A stretch of DNA of 64,000 bases from Chelatococcus sambhunathii (GCF_001418005.1 NZ_LIOL01000012.1:26210-90209); one strand, 5' to 3'. Counted from the stretch's first letter, positions 1 through 8,474 are shown. Numbers and translations are program-made. The notes: generated by a model not told the origin, from the letters alone.

Positions 1-74
1 CGGAGGGCGGTGGCGGGCAACGCCGAAAGCCGCGCGTGCAGCGCGGCGAGGACGGTTTCGCGGGTGGTGGGCAT
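1..74 (-). CDS. Phage tail terminator/completion-like protein, N-terminal fragment (prophage A)
   Basis: Only the first 24 codons are in the window; the gene runs off the left edge. The start is the ATG at 74-72, and the peptide begins MPTTRETVLAALHARL. It matches in position and style the start of the gene at 56111-56542 of prophage B (MSRREQILAALAAVLAG), which follows the same DUF6441-like gene. In prophage B the two genes overlap, whereas here a ParDE pair lies between them. The role is inferred from gene order: a small protein closing the tail tube at the head-tail junction. Confidence 0.6.
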   Translation of the reverse strand, partial: MPTTRETVLAALHARLSALPATAL

Positions 75-105
75 GGCGATCCCGGTTTCCGGGACCGGCC
101 CGGCT

Positions 106-450
106 TCAGTGATCCCTGTCGGGTTTCGGATCCGTGAGGGCGGCCAGCCGTCGCGGCAGGTCCGAGCGAGCATGCAGGAAATCGACGATGATCACCTGCT
201 CGGCGTCCTCGACGAAGATGACGAAATGCTGGCCGCAGCGCGCGAAGCGCAGATCCTCGGGCAGCTCCGGGTCGATGATCCGGCGGCAGTCCTGCGACAT
301 GGCCGTACCGGCCGCGATCTCCGTGCAGCGGGCGATCAGGTCCTCCTCATAGGCCGCTGCCTGTCGAGGGCCGAAGGTCCTGAGGGTCCAGTTCGCGATG
401 TCGACGAGTGAGGTTTCAGCCTGCCGCGTCAGGCGCCATGGCTTCGGCAT
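106..450 (-). CDS. parE: ParE-family toxin
   Basis: This 114-residue protein has the RelE/ParE plasmid-stabilisation layout: an N-terminal helix pair (WRLTRQAETSLVDIANWTLRTFG), a central DCRRI strand and a C-terminal FVIFVEDAEQVIIVDFLHAR beta-hairpin with a basic tail. ParE toxins poison DNA gyrase; this activity is family knowledge. Its ATG overlaps the stop codon of the parD gene upstream, so the two are translationally coupled. The pair interrupts the head-tail gene row of prophage A, where prophage B has none. That suggests a cargo (moron) insertion that may stabilise the prophage. Confidence 0.85.
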   Translation of the reverse strand: MPKPWRLTRQAETSLVDIANWTLRTFGPRQAAAYEEDLIARCTEIAAGTAMSQDCRRIIDPELPEDLRFARCGQHFVIFVEDAEQVIIVDFLHARSDLPRRLAALTDPKPDRDH

Positions 451-707
451 CAGGACGATTGGCGCGCCGAGGCAAAGGCGCGCCGGATCGCATCTTCACC
501 GCTCCCCTCGGCCAGATCACCGCGCCGGGCCTGTTCCAGCCCGGTCGTCAGCCGGTCGCGCAACGCGCCAAGCTCGGCTTCCTCGCGTTCGAGCAGCCGC
601 AGGCCGGCCCGCAGGGCTTCCGAGGCATTCTGATAGCGCCCGGAGGCGACCAGGCGGTCGACCAGAGCGGATTGGGTTTCGGTTAGAACGACGTTTCGGG
701 TGGCCAT
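450..707 (-). CDS. parD: ParD-family antitoxin
   Basis: This 85-residue protein has a ribbon-helix-helix N-terminus (NVVLTETQSALVDRLVASGRYQNASEALRAGLRLLE, about residues 4-40) and a charged, flexible C-terminus that in the family wraps the toxin. It should neutralise the ParE encoded directly downstream and repress the operon. The ATG at 707 is preceded by a GGAGA ribosome site. The palindrome at 729-745 in the short leader is the likely operator. The stop overlaps the toxin start. Confidence 0.88.
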   Translation of the reverse strand: MATRNVVLTETQSALVDRLVASGRYQNASEALRAGLRLLEREEAELGALRDRLTTGLEQARRGDLAEGSGEDAIRRAFASARQSS

Positions 708-728
708 CCACGGTCTCCATCAAGGATG

Positions 729-745
729 TTGGCAATATATGCCAA
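729..745. promoter_or_regulatory. Palindromic operator candidate upstream of parD
   Basis: A perfect inverted repeat, TTGGCA-ATATA-TGCCAA, lies 22 bases upstream of the parD start. Its AT-rich centre could also supply a -10 element. Ribbon-helix-helix antitoxins bind such dyads to autoregulate, so this is the obvious ParD/ParDE site. The binding itself is inferred. Confidence 0.55.
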
Positions 746-772
746 TAGTCCCTGAATGTCGACCTCCTGCTG

Positions 773-1402
773 TCAGGAGCCGGGCTCCACCCAGTTTGCC
801 ACGATCAGCCCCGGCACCGCATCACGCACCCGCTCCGCATCCCGCTCGAGGTCCAGCCGCTTCGGCAGTCTCACCTGCGGGACCAGCAGGAAGATCGGAA
901 CGGTGGTCAGCCCCCGGCCGGTCTTCGACCGTGATGCCACGGCACGGCCCTTCTTGTTCAGTCGCCCCTCGGCGACCAGCAGGCTCGGACCCATCCGGCG
1001 ATAGACGAAGCGCAGGCGCAAGCCGGTGCGACGTTCCCATTCATCGGGAGTGATCCGCCCGCCGCGCAGGGACTTGCCCGCCGCAGGCGTCGGGATCGCC
1101 AGCCAGAACCCGTTCTTCGAGCGGATCAGCGGGCCGGTGTCGTGCGCGCCGACGATCACCGGCGCCTTCGACCAGACCAGTGCCGCCGCATTGAGGCTGG
1201 TCCTGCCTTTCGGGAACTGCTCCGACCGGATGGTGCGGGCAAGCCGTGCTCCGAGACCCGCGCCGGTGATCTGCGCGCGCCAGGCGGTCTTGAGGCCGGT
1301 CCCGGCGTCGCGCATCGCCGTGGTGACGGCCTTCTCCCCGGCCTTCACCTCTGCTTCCATCAGGCGGACGATATCGCCGACGATGTTGACGCCGAACCTC
1401 AT
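773..1402 (-). CDS. DUF6441-like head-tail/tail connector protein (prophage A)
   Basis: This 209-residue protein aligns along its length with the prophage B protein at 56542-57201. Shared blocks include GLGARLART/GLGPRLART, LVWSKAP, IRSKNGF, LAIPT.AAG, WERRTG.RLRFVYRR and a C-terminal LVPQV....LD. It resembles the DUF6441 family found between head-tail joining proteins and tail-tube genes of alphaproteobacterial siphophages, in the slot of HK97 gp10. A structural connector role is inferred from this order. The start overlaps the stop of the preceding gene by four bases. The next phage gene is displaced by the ParDE insertion. Confidence 0.75.
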   Translation of the reverse strand: MRFGVNIVGDIVRLMEAEVKAGEKAVTTAMRDAGTGLKTAWRAQITGAGLGARLARTIRSEQFPKGRTSLNAAALVWSKAPVIVGAHDTGPLIRSKNGFWLAIPTPAAGKSLRGGRITPDEWERRTGLRLRFVYRRMGPSLLVAEGRLNKKGRAVASRSKTGRGLTTVPIFLLVPQVRLPKRLDLERDAERVRDAVPGLIVANWVEPGS

Positions 1403-1710
1403 GCGGGCCTCAGGTCCACTGTCCAGACGAGCCGCTCGCGGTCGCGGACGGGTTCACCCTGAATGAGGAAGGTATCGCCACCAATCTCGATGCGATCGCC
1501 AGGCCGGGGCTCGGCTACTTCCGTCACGCGCAGGTCGACCCGCGTCGTTTCCGACCAGAGCCGCGCATCACCGAAGTCGGTAATCGTATCGGCCCGTCGG
1601 GCGACGATGCGCACCGGAACGGGCACGCCGCCGTCAACGATGTAGACAGCATCCCGACCGATGTTCGGATCGGCAAAGAGCGCACCGACGGCGGCGGCGA
1701 AGGCGCTCAT
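1399..1710 (-). CDS. Head-tail joining protein-like (prophage A)
   Basis: This 103-residue protein starts at the ATG at 1710. It corresponds to 57198-57509 in prophage B: both begin MSA.AAA...LFADPN..RDA.Y and end QGEP.RD.ERL.WT..LR.A. Size and position after the capsid decoration gene fit a small head-tail adaptor of the phage H_T_join type. The start overlaps the stop of the DUF2190 gene, so the set is probably translated in a coupled manner. Confidence 0.7.
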   Translation of the reverse strand: MSAFAAAVGALFADPNIGRDAVYIVDGGVPVPVRIVARRADTITDFGDARLWSETTRVDLRVTEVAEPRPGDRIEIGGDTFLIQGEPVRDRERLVWTVDLRPA

Positions 1711-2045
1711 CAGAAGCTCGCGTTCAGCCGTACCCGGCCGATGGTGTCGTCGGCGCCGCTCGCCACCGCCTCGACAGCCACGCCGATGAGGGTGTTGTCG
1801 GTCGCGACCGTGGTGCAGCGCTTGTTGGTGTCGTCCCAATAGACCTTGGCGCCGACGGTCCAAGCCTGGGAGCCGACCTTTGTGATGTCGAAGATGCCGA
1901 CGAGCGCGGTCTCGACGGGCTCGCCGAGGGCGGCCGCTCCCGCGGCGATGCCGAAGATGGAGCCGACGAGCAGGCCATCGCCAGAGGCGACGGCATAGGG
2001 CGCGGTCAGGGTGATGGTGTTGCCGGGCTGGACGTAGTTTTTCAT
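1710..2045 (-). CDS. DUF2190 capsid decoration-like protein (prophage A)
   Basis: This 111-residue protein begins MKNYVQPGNTITLTAPYAV and contains GLLVGSIFGIAAGAA and ETALVGIFD. These blocks are typical of DUF2190, which in several tailed phages is a trimeric spike or decoration protein on the capsid. Prophage B has a protein of the same length at 57551-57886 with most residues identical. It is encoded just downstream of the capsid fusion gene, as expected. A decoration role is family knowledge and is not shown by this sequence alone. Confidence 0.85.
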   Translation of the reverse strand: MKNYVQPGNTITLTAPYAVASGDGLLVGSIFGIAAGAAALGEPVETALVGIFDITKVGSQAWTVGAKVYWDDTNKRCTTVATDNTLIGVAVEAVASGADDTIGRVRLNASF

Positions 2046-2122
2046 CGCGAGGGTCCTTTCGGAAATGCGAAGGGCGGCCCGTCAGGACCGCCCGGATGTC
2101 AGGGTTCGGGATGGCGCGCGCG

Positions 2123-4195
2123 TTACGCGCCCGGGTTCTTGTAGAGGCCACGCCAGTCGATGGCCTTGGCGCCGAAGTCGAGGCGGCACTTGATCTCGAC
2201 ACCGTCGACATCGAAGCCGTTGCGCGTCTCGATGTAGGCGCCCTGCTGACCCTCGAGATAGGCGTATTCGATGGTGTCGATCTGGTTCGGGCTCGCCGCC
2301 AGATACCAGGCGGTTTCGCTGGCGGCATCGAGCCGGGGCTCGCTGATCGGTGCCAGCGTGCGGATCGACTGCGGCACGACGTTCCCGCTCTGGGCGGGCA
2401 CGAGGTTCTGGGCGACCAGTTGCTCGGCCTTCAGTTCCAGCGCTGCGGGCACGATCAGGAAGGCGGGGCGGATGTTCAGCACCGTCTTCTTGTCGAGGCC
2501 AGTCTGCTTGGCCATCGCCGCGCGAGCTGCACCGACGCTGCTCACATCCAGCGCCGCACCGGTGCCTGCGAGGTTCTTGTGGTTGGCGTGGAACAGCGCC
2601 GTGCCATCGGCCATCGCCGGGTTCGCGGTAATGATCCCCCAGACGACATCGCTTTCCAGCTGGGCGATGGAGTTGCCGTACATCGCCGGGATGCGCGTGA
2701 AAGCGTCGAGATCGTCGTTGATCAGCGTCTGGCGGGTGATCGCGACCACCCGGCCATAGGTCTTGACCTTGTAGCTCTCTTTGCTCTCGCCCAGCGTCCC
2801 GCGCTTGAACTCGCCGCTCTCGCCGACTTCCAGCAGTTGCGGCGCTTCACCGAGCTGCACCCGGTGCATCGCCTTGAAGTCGGTCGCCAGCACCTGGCGG
2901 CAGAAGAGCGAGAAGGTCCGGGGATAGGCCTCGTAGGCCTGCCGCAGGGTCTTGTTGGTGACGGCGGCGAGGATCTCGGGGAAGTCCGAGGTCGAATGCA
3001 GGGCGCGGGTCGCAACCTCGTCGCGCGACAGGCCGCGGGTATTGACTCCGACATTGCCGAGGCTTTCGCGGGCGAGTTCCAAGAGCGTCATGCCGCGATA
3101 CTGACGCGCTGCGTCCTCCAGTGGGAAGAGCGTCGGGCTGTAGCGGTGCAGCAGCGCGTTCGCCACCGCGTCGCGGCGGGTGATGCGCTCGTCGCGCCCG
3201 CCGAGCGGGACCGACACCTGGCCGAAGGTCCGGGTTTCGTCCGACTTCGCGACGACCTGATCGAGGATCAGGCGGCGAGCTTCGTCGACACCGACACCGC
3301 GCTTCACCAGATCCTCGGCGAAGCTGCGCTCGAGGTTCAAACGGCCCGCCAGATCGTAGATGGTCGAGACGCGGTCGCGCTCCGCCTCGCGGGCGTGGGT
3401 CGCGACAGCCTCGGTGTCGGGCGCTTCCGGTTTCGCTGGCGCGGACCTTTGGTTCGAGGGCCCGGGCTGGCTGCGCGTGTCGGTGGCATGGGCCTGCGCC
3501 TCGGCCGCGCCGGTCTTTTCGTCGGTCATGGTGGTCTCCTCGGTCGCTGCCGTTTCGCTTGTCGGGTCGGCCACGACCTCTTCAGTCGGGGCCGGAGTCT
3601 GGGTCTTCTCCGTCATCGGGGATGCTCCTTGCTCAGTGGGCGCGTCCCGGCGATGGAGGACGCAATCGTGGTGTTCGCCCTTGGCGCGGAAGCCCGCGGC
3701 AGGATCGGCGCCGACCGGCACGGCCGAGATCTCGAACGGAGTCCAGTCAACCGCCCGCCAGAGCTCGCGACCGCCATCGGGCTTGGAGATGTCGAACCGG
3801 TGGACCTGATAACCGATGGAGACCGCCCGGATGTGCCCGGCCTGGATGTCGCGCCAGATCGGCTCGACATCGGCACGCTCGCTGATCCGCACCAGGGCGA
3901 TGCCGCGCCCGTTCTCGATCCGCGCCGAACCCGGCACGACCGAGCCGATGACGGCGTCGAGCGTGTCGATCTCATGAACCTTCAGGAAGGGCGCACCCGC
4001 GTTCAGCCGTTCTAGCCGCACATGGGCAGGGTCGAGGCTCAGCTCCTCGTCATAGGGCTCGCAGAAGAACCTCGCCCGCCGGACACGCGCGCCCGCCGAC
4101 CAGATCACCTCGACCGTGCGTGCGTCGTTGTCGACAGTGTTCGGCGCAAGCTCCGCCGACCGGCGAAGCGCCGGCAGTTCGATCATCGTGTCCAT
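2123..4195 (-). CDS. Prohead protease / major capsid protein fusion (prophage A)
   Basis: This 690-residue protein joins an HK97-type prohead serine protease domain (about residues 1-175, including VRISERADVEP and AVSIGYQVHRFDI) to a Thr/Glu/Ala-rich linker (about 190-265) and a Mu-like major capsid domain (about 290-690, ending DFGAKAIDWRGLYKNPGA). The protease would cleave itself and the scaffold-like linker during prohead maturation. An internal ATG at 3616 (Met194) has an AAGGAG site 8 bases upstream and begins MTEKTQTP, so a shorter capsid product without the protease is plausible. The gene follows the portal gene by four bases. Prophage B carries a close counterpart that differs mainly in the linker. 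Confidence 0.9.
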   Translation of the reverse strand: MDTMIELPALRRSAELAPNTVDNDARTVEVIWSAGARVRRARFFCEPYDEELSLDPAHVRLERLNAGAPFLKVHEIDTLDAVIGSVVPGSARIENGRGIALVRISERADVEPIWRDIQAGHIRAVSIGYQVHRFDISKPDGGRELWRAVDWTPFEISAVPVGADPAAGFRAKGEHHDCVLHRRDAPTEQGASPMTEKTQTPAPTEEVVADPTSETAATEETTMTDEKTGAAEAQAHATDTRSQPGPSNQRSAPAKPEAPDTEAVATHAREAERDRVSTIYDLAGRLNLERSFAEDLVKRGVGVDEARRLILDQVVAKSDETRTFGQVSVPLGGRDERITRRDAVANALLHRYSPTLFPLEDAARQYRGMTLLELARESLGNVGVNTRGLSRDEVATRALHSTSDFPEILAAVTNKTLRQAYEAYPRTFSLFCRQVLATDFKAMHRVQLGEAPQLLEVGESGEFKRGTLGESKESYKVKTYGRVVAITRQTLINDDLDAFTRIPAMYGNSIAQLESDVVWGIITANPAMADGTALFHANHKNLAGTGAALDVSSVGAARAAMAKQTGLDKKTVLNIRPAFLIVPAALELKAEQLVAQNLVPAQSGNVVPQSIRTLAPISEPRLDAASETAWYLAASPNQIDTIEYAYLEGQQGAYIETRNGFDVDGVEIKCRLDFGAKAIDWRGLYKNPGA
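3616..3630 (-). promoter_or_regulatory. Internal ribosome binding site and start inside the capsid fusion gene
   Basis: On the minus strand AAGGAG (3630-3625) precedes an in-frame ATG (3616) by 8 bases. This is a near-ideal Shine-Dalgarno arrangement at the junction between the protease and the linker/capsid part. The same arrangement occurs in prophage B at 59443-59429, although the adjoining linker sequence differs. It could produce capsid protein in excess over protease. Confidence 0.5.
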
Positions 4196-4199
4196 GAAG

Positions 4200-5720
4200 T
4201 CAGTCCTGTTGGGCGGAGTCCGGCTGCCCCGGGTCGGGTTCCGGATTGGTTGCCGGGTCGCTCGCCTGCGCGCTGCCGGTCTTGGTGACGCGGCGGGGAT
4301 CGCTATCGAGCAACAGCCCGAGCGCGTCGAGCTTGGCGTTGGTCGCGGCGATCTCGGCCAGCACGGCGTCGGGATTGCGGCCCTGCTGTGCGATCACCTC
4401 GGCCAGAGTCATGGTGCCCGAGCGGATCGCCAGCAGGTTCGCCATCGCATCCTTCTGCGGATCGACTGCCTCGAATTTCGGCGGCGACCATTCGACCGGC
4501 ACATCCGGCACCGGGATCAGCCCCGCCGCCCATGCGGCCTCGGTGAACCAGCGCCAGACCGGGGTGCAGAGCATCGGAATGAAGAGCTGCCACTGGACAG
4601 CGTCAATCATCCGGCGGAACTCGACGAGCCCCGCCCGGATGGAGGAGTAGTTGACCTGGCTGAGATCGCCGGTGAGTAGCTCGTAGGGCACCCGGAACCC
4701 AGCCGAGATGGTATGCAAGCTTGCGCGCTTGTACTCGCCGTAGCCGCCGGTTGCGGCCGGCTGGTTGAAGCGGATGTCCTTGCCGCCGCGGGCATAGGCG
4801 ATGAGTCCTGGTTCGAACTGCTCGACCCGGTTGCCGTCGGCGTCGACCACCGCCGGGGCGATGCCCTGTTGCGCCTCCTCTTCGCCGAAGACGATGGCGG
4901 TGACGCAGGCCTCGGTCTTCTTGCGGACGATCTCGGCCACCTCGTAATCATCGAGATCACGCAGCGCGCGGATGACCGGCGCGCCCCAAGGGACGCCGCG
5001 CGCCTGCGTGCGCTGCTTCTCGTAGACATGCGCGATCTCGCTCGCTGGAACCGGTCGGCTCTGCAGGCCGTTTTGCAGGGCGCCATAGGCGTCGCCAGGA
5101 TGCTCGGCGTGGAGCCAGTAGGCCTTGCGCTTGCCGAGCGGATCGAACTCGATCCCCTGCACGAGGCGGCCCGCACCGAGCGCGCCGGATTTGGTGACGT
5201 CGAGGAAGTCGGCCTCCAGCACCTGCAATTGCAGCGGGACAGCAAGGCCGTCTGCGGCGCGGCGCAAGCGACGGCGCACCAGCACTTCGCCGGCCTCGAC
5301 CATCTCACGGCAGATCAGCGTCTGAAGCCCGTAGAAGTCGAGCTGGCCGTCGGCGTCACAGGCTTCGGCCCATCGTTCGAACAGATCGTCGACGCGGCGG
5401 TCCAGCGCCTCGTCGCCACTGGCGGCCCGCGGCATGATGCCCGCGCCAATGATGTTGTTCACCAGCACCGCCACGGCCTTGGCCGCATGCGGGTTGTTGC
5501 GCACGAGATCACGCATCCGGTCGCGCAGCAGCGCCCCGGCCATGCCGATCTCGGTATCGGCCGAGGATCCCGGCGTGCGCCAGCCATCGGTGCGACGCCC
5601 TCGCGCAGCACCGTCATAGCCCCGCGCGAGAGTCTCGAAGGCCTGCCGCGCCAGCACCCGACGTGCAGCGGCCCGCGGGGCGACCGACGCGATGGCGCGG
5701 TCGAACCAGTTCACGGCCAT
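4200..5720 (-). CDS. Phage portal protein, lambda type (prophage A)
   Basis: This 506-residue protein is a lambda gpB-like portal, the dodecameric ring through which DNA enters the head. Recognisable blocks are the N-terminal WFDRAIASVAPRAAARR, DLVRNNPHAAKAVAVLVNNIIG, HVYEKQRTQARGVPWGAP and the C-terminal SQVNYSSIRAGLVEFRRM, all typical of the phage_portal_2 family. It is followed by the capsid fusion gene and preceded, with an overlap, by the gpW-like joiner. Prophage B has a 507-residue counterpart that differs at scattered positions. Confidence 0.93.
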   Translation of the reverse strand: MAVNWFDRAIASVAPRAAARRVLARQAFETLARGYDGAARGRRTDGWRTPGSSADTEIGMAGALLRDRMRDLVRNNPHAAKAVAVLVNNIIGAGIMPRAASGDEALDRRVDDLFERWAEACDADGQLDFYGLQTLICREMVEAGEVLVRRRLRRAADGLAVPLQLQVLEADFLDVTKSGALGAGRLVQGIEFDPLGKRKAYWLHAEHPGDAYGALQNGLQSRPVPASEIAHVYEKQRTQARGVPWGAPVIRALRDLDDYEVAEIVRKKTEACVTAIVFGEEEAQQGIAPAVVDADGNRVEQFEPGLIAYARGGKDIRFNQPAATGGYGEYKRASLHTISAGFRVPYELLTGDLSQVNYSSIRAGLVEFRRMIDAVQWQLFIPMLCTPVWRWFTEAAWAAGLIPVPDVPVEWSPPKFEAVDPQKDAMANLLAIRSGTMTLAEVIAQQGRNPDAVLAEIAATNAKLDALGLLLDSDPRRVTKTGSAQASDPATNPEPDPGQPDSAQQD

Positions 5721-5929
5721 CAGCGATCCCCGCGCGAGAAGCCCGCGAGACCGGCCACCGGCAGCGGCCGGCCGACACCCGCGATGGCGCGCTCGATGGT
5801 ACGGATGCGGGCGAGCAGATCCTCGGCCGAACCATAGTCCACCGACTTGCCGTCATAGCTGACCCGCGTCGTGCCGCTGGCATAGGCCCGGCGCAGCGCC
5901 GAAAGTTCGGTGTCCGTCCAATCGGTCAT
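5720..5929 (-). CDS. gpW-like head-tail joining protein (prophage A)
   Basis: This 69-residue protein begins MTDWTDTELSALRRAYASGTTRVSYDGKSVDYGSAEDLL. The pattern of an N-terminal helix, a beta-hairpin around TRVSYDGKSVDY and a C-terminal helix with RIRTIER is that of lambda gpW and its relatives. These plug the portal and create the tail docking site. The ATG at 5929 overlaps the terminase stop, and the C-terminus overlaps the portal start. The order terminase-gpW-portal is the one used by lambda. Confidence 0.85.
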   Translation of the reverse strand: MTDWTDTELSALRRAYASGTTRVSYDGKSVDYGSAEDLLARIRTIERAIAGVGRPLPVAGLAGFSRGDR

Positions 5930-7935
5930 CAGAACCATCCCTCCCGCCGCCCGAGCCAGTCGGAGCGGCGCTTTCCCTGCGGGGCGTGTCCAGGTCGATT
6001 GATCTGCCCGGCGGGATCGCTGTCGGTCGGCGCCGCCCGGAGCTGATCCTCGAGGTCACGCCATTTCTCGTCGGTCCAGCGGTCCGCGCCCGCGATCCAG
6101 GCGGCGGCGCGGGCGTAGACCCGGCAATCCAGCGCCTCGTTGCGTTCGCGCAGCTTCTGCCATTCCAGCCGGGCGAAGCCGCGCTTCGTGCGCACCGTCA
6201 CAAGCTGCTCAGCCACGACCTGCTTCAGCCACTCGCTCTCGACCCATGTCGGCAGGTGGATCGTGCCGGGCGGGAACGCCGCGCCCTCGTCACGTTCCTC
6301 GGCCGTCGGGCGCTCCAGCCGCAGGAAGCGGTAGGTTTCGGCCTTGAAGGTCGAGACCGCCACCGTCCAGAGCCGGGCGCCGCGGCGCAGGCGTTTCCCG
6401 CCCTCGGTCGCATCGACGAAGGTGGGGCCGGAGACCGGACTAGAGCGATTGAAGCCTTCGAGACCCTTGACCGGCGCGACCTGCGCGAAGCCGACTTTGC
6501 GCGACCAGGCGTAGACGGCCGGGGCTTCGTAGCCCGTGTCGATGGCGAGCCGCGCGATCCGAAGGTGCGCGCCGTTTTCATGTGGCCACGACCGGTCCAG
6601 GAGTTCCGTCAACTGGTCCCAAGCGTCATGCCGATCCGGCCCGCCCTCGAGCACGACGTGATCGACGAGCCAGCTCTCAAGCCCTCGGCCCCAGGCCCAG
6701 ACATCGACCTCGATCCGGTCCTTCTGGACATCCGCGCCCGCAGTCAGGAACAGCCCGCCCGCTGGCACCGTGCCTGGCCGCCACGCCTCTCGTCGATCGT
6801 AGAGCCGCTGCCAGTCCGGCGCCTCGCCGGTTTCGACCCATGTCTCGCCGAGAATGGTGTTGCGGAACGCCTTGATCGCCTCGTCGGAGCCTTGCGCCGC
6901 CTCCCAGCTGCGCACAATCCGTGACCAGCTGAGCCAGCCGACAGGCGAATAGAGCGCCGAGAGGTGGTAGCCGACCGTCGTGGGATCAGCGGCGACAGCG
7001 GTCGCCCGCCATTCGCCGCGCCCCAGCATCGCCGTCTTGTGGTGCTCCGCGATGGGTTGATCGCAGCTCTCGCAGAGATACTCCGCCGTCTCCGGCTTGC
7101 CCTTCTGCCAGCGCAGCCGATCGAACTTCATCCACTGCATCGCCCCGCAATGCGGGCACGGGACGAAGTAGCGCCGCTGGTCGGACGCCTCGAATTCCCG
7201 CTCGATCCGGGAGAGCCCACGGACCGTCGGGGTCGAGACCAGGAACACCTTGCGCCGGTGGGCGAAGGTCAGCGACCGTGCCTCGGCCAAGGTCACCGGA
7301 TCGCCTTCCTCGTCGGCCGAGGCCGGATAGGCGTCGACCTCGTCGAGGAAGATGTAGCGCGCCGGGGCCGAGCGCAGCCCGACCGCCGAGTTCGCGCCCG
7401 TCATGATCAGGATGCCGCCAGCGAATTCCTTGGACAGCATCGTGTTGCCCGCGTCGCGCGACCGCGCGGGCTTCACCCGCTCGCGCAGCTCAGGGCTTTC
7501 GTCGATCAGCGGGTCGATCCGCTGGCGCGAGTTGCGCTTGGCCAGTTCCACGGTCGGCTGGACCGCGAGCATGGGGCCCGGGGCCTGATGGATGGCGAAC
7601 CCGATCCAGTTGTTGCCCGCCTCGGTCGCGCCGACCTGCGCGGCCTTCATGAACACGATCCGTTGCGCTGCGTCGCCGGGCGACAGCCGGTCCATGATCT
7701 CGCGCATGTAGGGCGTGCGCGCAGTGCGATACCGCCCGGGTTCGGCCGAAGCGCGGCCCGAGAGCATCCGGTGCCGGTCCGCCCATTCCGACACGGTCAG
7801 GTCCGGGTCGGGCCGCAGCCCGTTGCCCCAGGCGCGCAGGATCTCCGCCGCGCCGTCGAAGTCCGTCAGGCCATCGCCGTTCTCACCGGAAGTCGGGCCG
7901 GACCTCGGCGAGTTCGTCGAGGTGGGCGCGTACAT
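5929..7935 (-). CDS. Terminase large subunit, GpA family (prophage A)
   Basis: This 668-residue packaging ATPase/nuclease belongs to the lambda gpA family. A Walker A-like loop, KAAQVGATE, lies at residues 97-105, and Walker B, YIFLDEVD, at 194-201. The coupling segment STPTVRG and a CPHCG...CESC zinc-binding stretch follow, and the C-terminal half carries the nuclease fold (GADVQKDRIEVDVWAWG). It starts inside the 3' end of the small-subunit gene (53-base overlap), which is usual for this pair. The first 25 or so residues are low in complexity, so a later start is possible. Prophage B has an almost identical protein. Confidence 0.95.
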   Translation of the reverse strand: MYAPTSTNSPRSGPTSGENGDGLTDFDGAAEILRAWGNGLRPDPDLTVSEWADRHRMLSGRASAEPGRYRTARTPYMREIMDRLSPGDAAQRIVFMKAAQVGATEAGNNWIGFAIHQAPGPMLAVQPTVELAKRNSRQRIDPLIDESPELRERVKPARSRDAGNTMLSKEFAGGILIMTGANSAVGLRSAPARYIFLDEVDAYPASADEEGDPVTLAEARSLTFAHRRKVFLVSTPTVRGLSRIEREFEASDQRRYFVPCPHCGAMQWMKFDRLRWQKGKPETAEYLCESCDQPIAEHHKTAMLGRGEWRATAVAADPTTVGYHLSALYSPVGWLSWSRIVRSWEAAQGSDEAIKAFRNTILGETWVETGEAPDWQRLYDRREAWRPGTVPAGGLFLTAGADVQKDRIEVDVWAWGRGLESWLVDHVVLEGGPDRHDAWDQLTELLDRSWPHENGAHLRIARLAIDTGYEAPAVYAWSRKVGFAQVAPVKGLEGFNRSSPVSGPTFVDATEGGKRLRRGARLWTVAVSTFKAETYRFLRLERPTAEERDEGAAFPPGTIHLPTWVESEWLKQVVAEQLVTVRTKRGFARLEWQKLRERNEALDCRVYARAAAWIAGADRWTDEKWRDLEDQLRAAPTDSDPAGQINRPGHAPQGKRRSDWLGRREGWF

Positions 7936-8443
7936 GTTTCTCCAAGGCCTTCTGCATGGTGGCCGCCTCCACGCCGAGTTCGGCCGCCATCAGCGCCGCC
8001 GCGCGCGCCGGCCAGTTCACCCAAGCATCGCGCTCCTCGCGCGCCAGCCGGAACACGACCGCAACCGCCCGGGCGCGGTCGACGAGTTCTCCCTTGAGCT
8101 TCTGAAGCCGGATGCGCCGCTCCTGGGCCTTCAGCACCTCATTCGCGGTCTTGGCCTGCAGGAAGGTCGTGCCGCTGCCGACGGGTGGCGCGGCAAGCCC
8201 TTGTTCCCGCAGAGTGTCGCCAACGGCGGACACGGCCGCGTCGGGGACAGGTTTCAGCTTCGGCGCGGGCGGTTTCCGGGTCTTGGACGGGTCCGTCATC
8301 GCCGCCCGGCGTGTATCGCTCGCCTCTGCGTCGATGCTGCCATCCTCATGGAGGACCAGCCGTCCCGCCGCCTTCGCCTTCTGGATCGCGCCCCGCGAGA
8401 GACCGACGCGCGCGGCGTATTGGCGCTCGCTCATGCCTAGCAT
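7883..8443 (-). CDS. Terminase small subunit (prophage A)
   Basis: This 186-residue protein has an N-terminal helix-turn-helix (SERQYAARVGLSRGAIQKAKAAGRL, about residues 5-30), a Pro/Lys-rich linker and a C-terminal helical part with ERRIRLQKLKGELVDRARA. This is the layout of Nu1-like small terminase subunits that recognise cos or pac DNA. It precedes and overlaps the large subunit. A second ATG at 8434 (MSERQY) is an equally good start. The corresponding prophage B gene is cut by the right edge of the window. Confidence 0.82.
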   Translation of the reverse strand: MLGMSERQYAARVGLSRGAIQKAKAAGRLVLHEDGSIDAEASDTRRAAMTDPSKTRKPPAPKLKPVPDAAVSAVGDTLREQGLAAPPVGSGTTFLQAKTANEVLKAQERRIRLQKLKGELVDRARAVAVVFRLAREERDAWVNWPARAAALMAAELGVEAATMQKALEKHVRAHLDELAEVRPDFR

Positions 8444-8474
8444 CGGTCGCTCCGATTATCATTCAGATTCATGT

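Larger units (their letters stand above)
773..8443 (+). repeat. Long direct repeat, copy 1 (head-packaging module)
   Basis: Genes from the DUF6441-like protein to the terminase small subunit recur in the same order and orientation at 56542-64000. The offset is about 55.8 kb (for example portal ends 4200 and 60016). Terminase and portal genes share long identical stretches; connector genes are more diverged. The repeat continues past the right window edge. Confidence 0.9.

Noticed and set aside
2096..4015. Long plus-strand open frame opposite the capsid fusion gene
   Set aside because: It is antisense to a clear capsid gene and has the low-complexity, Arg/Asp/Val-rich composition expected from GC-rich antisense codons. 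A similar antisense frame recurs opposite the prophage B copy.
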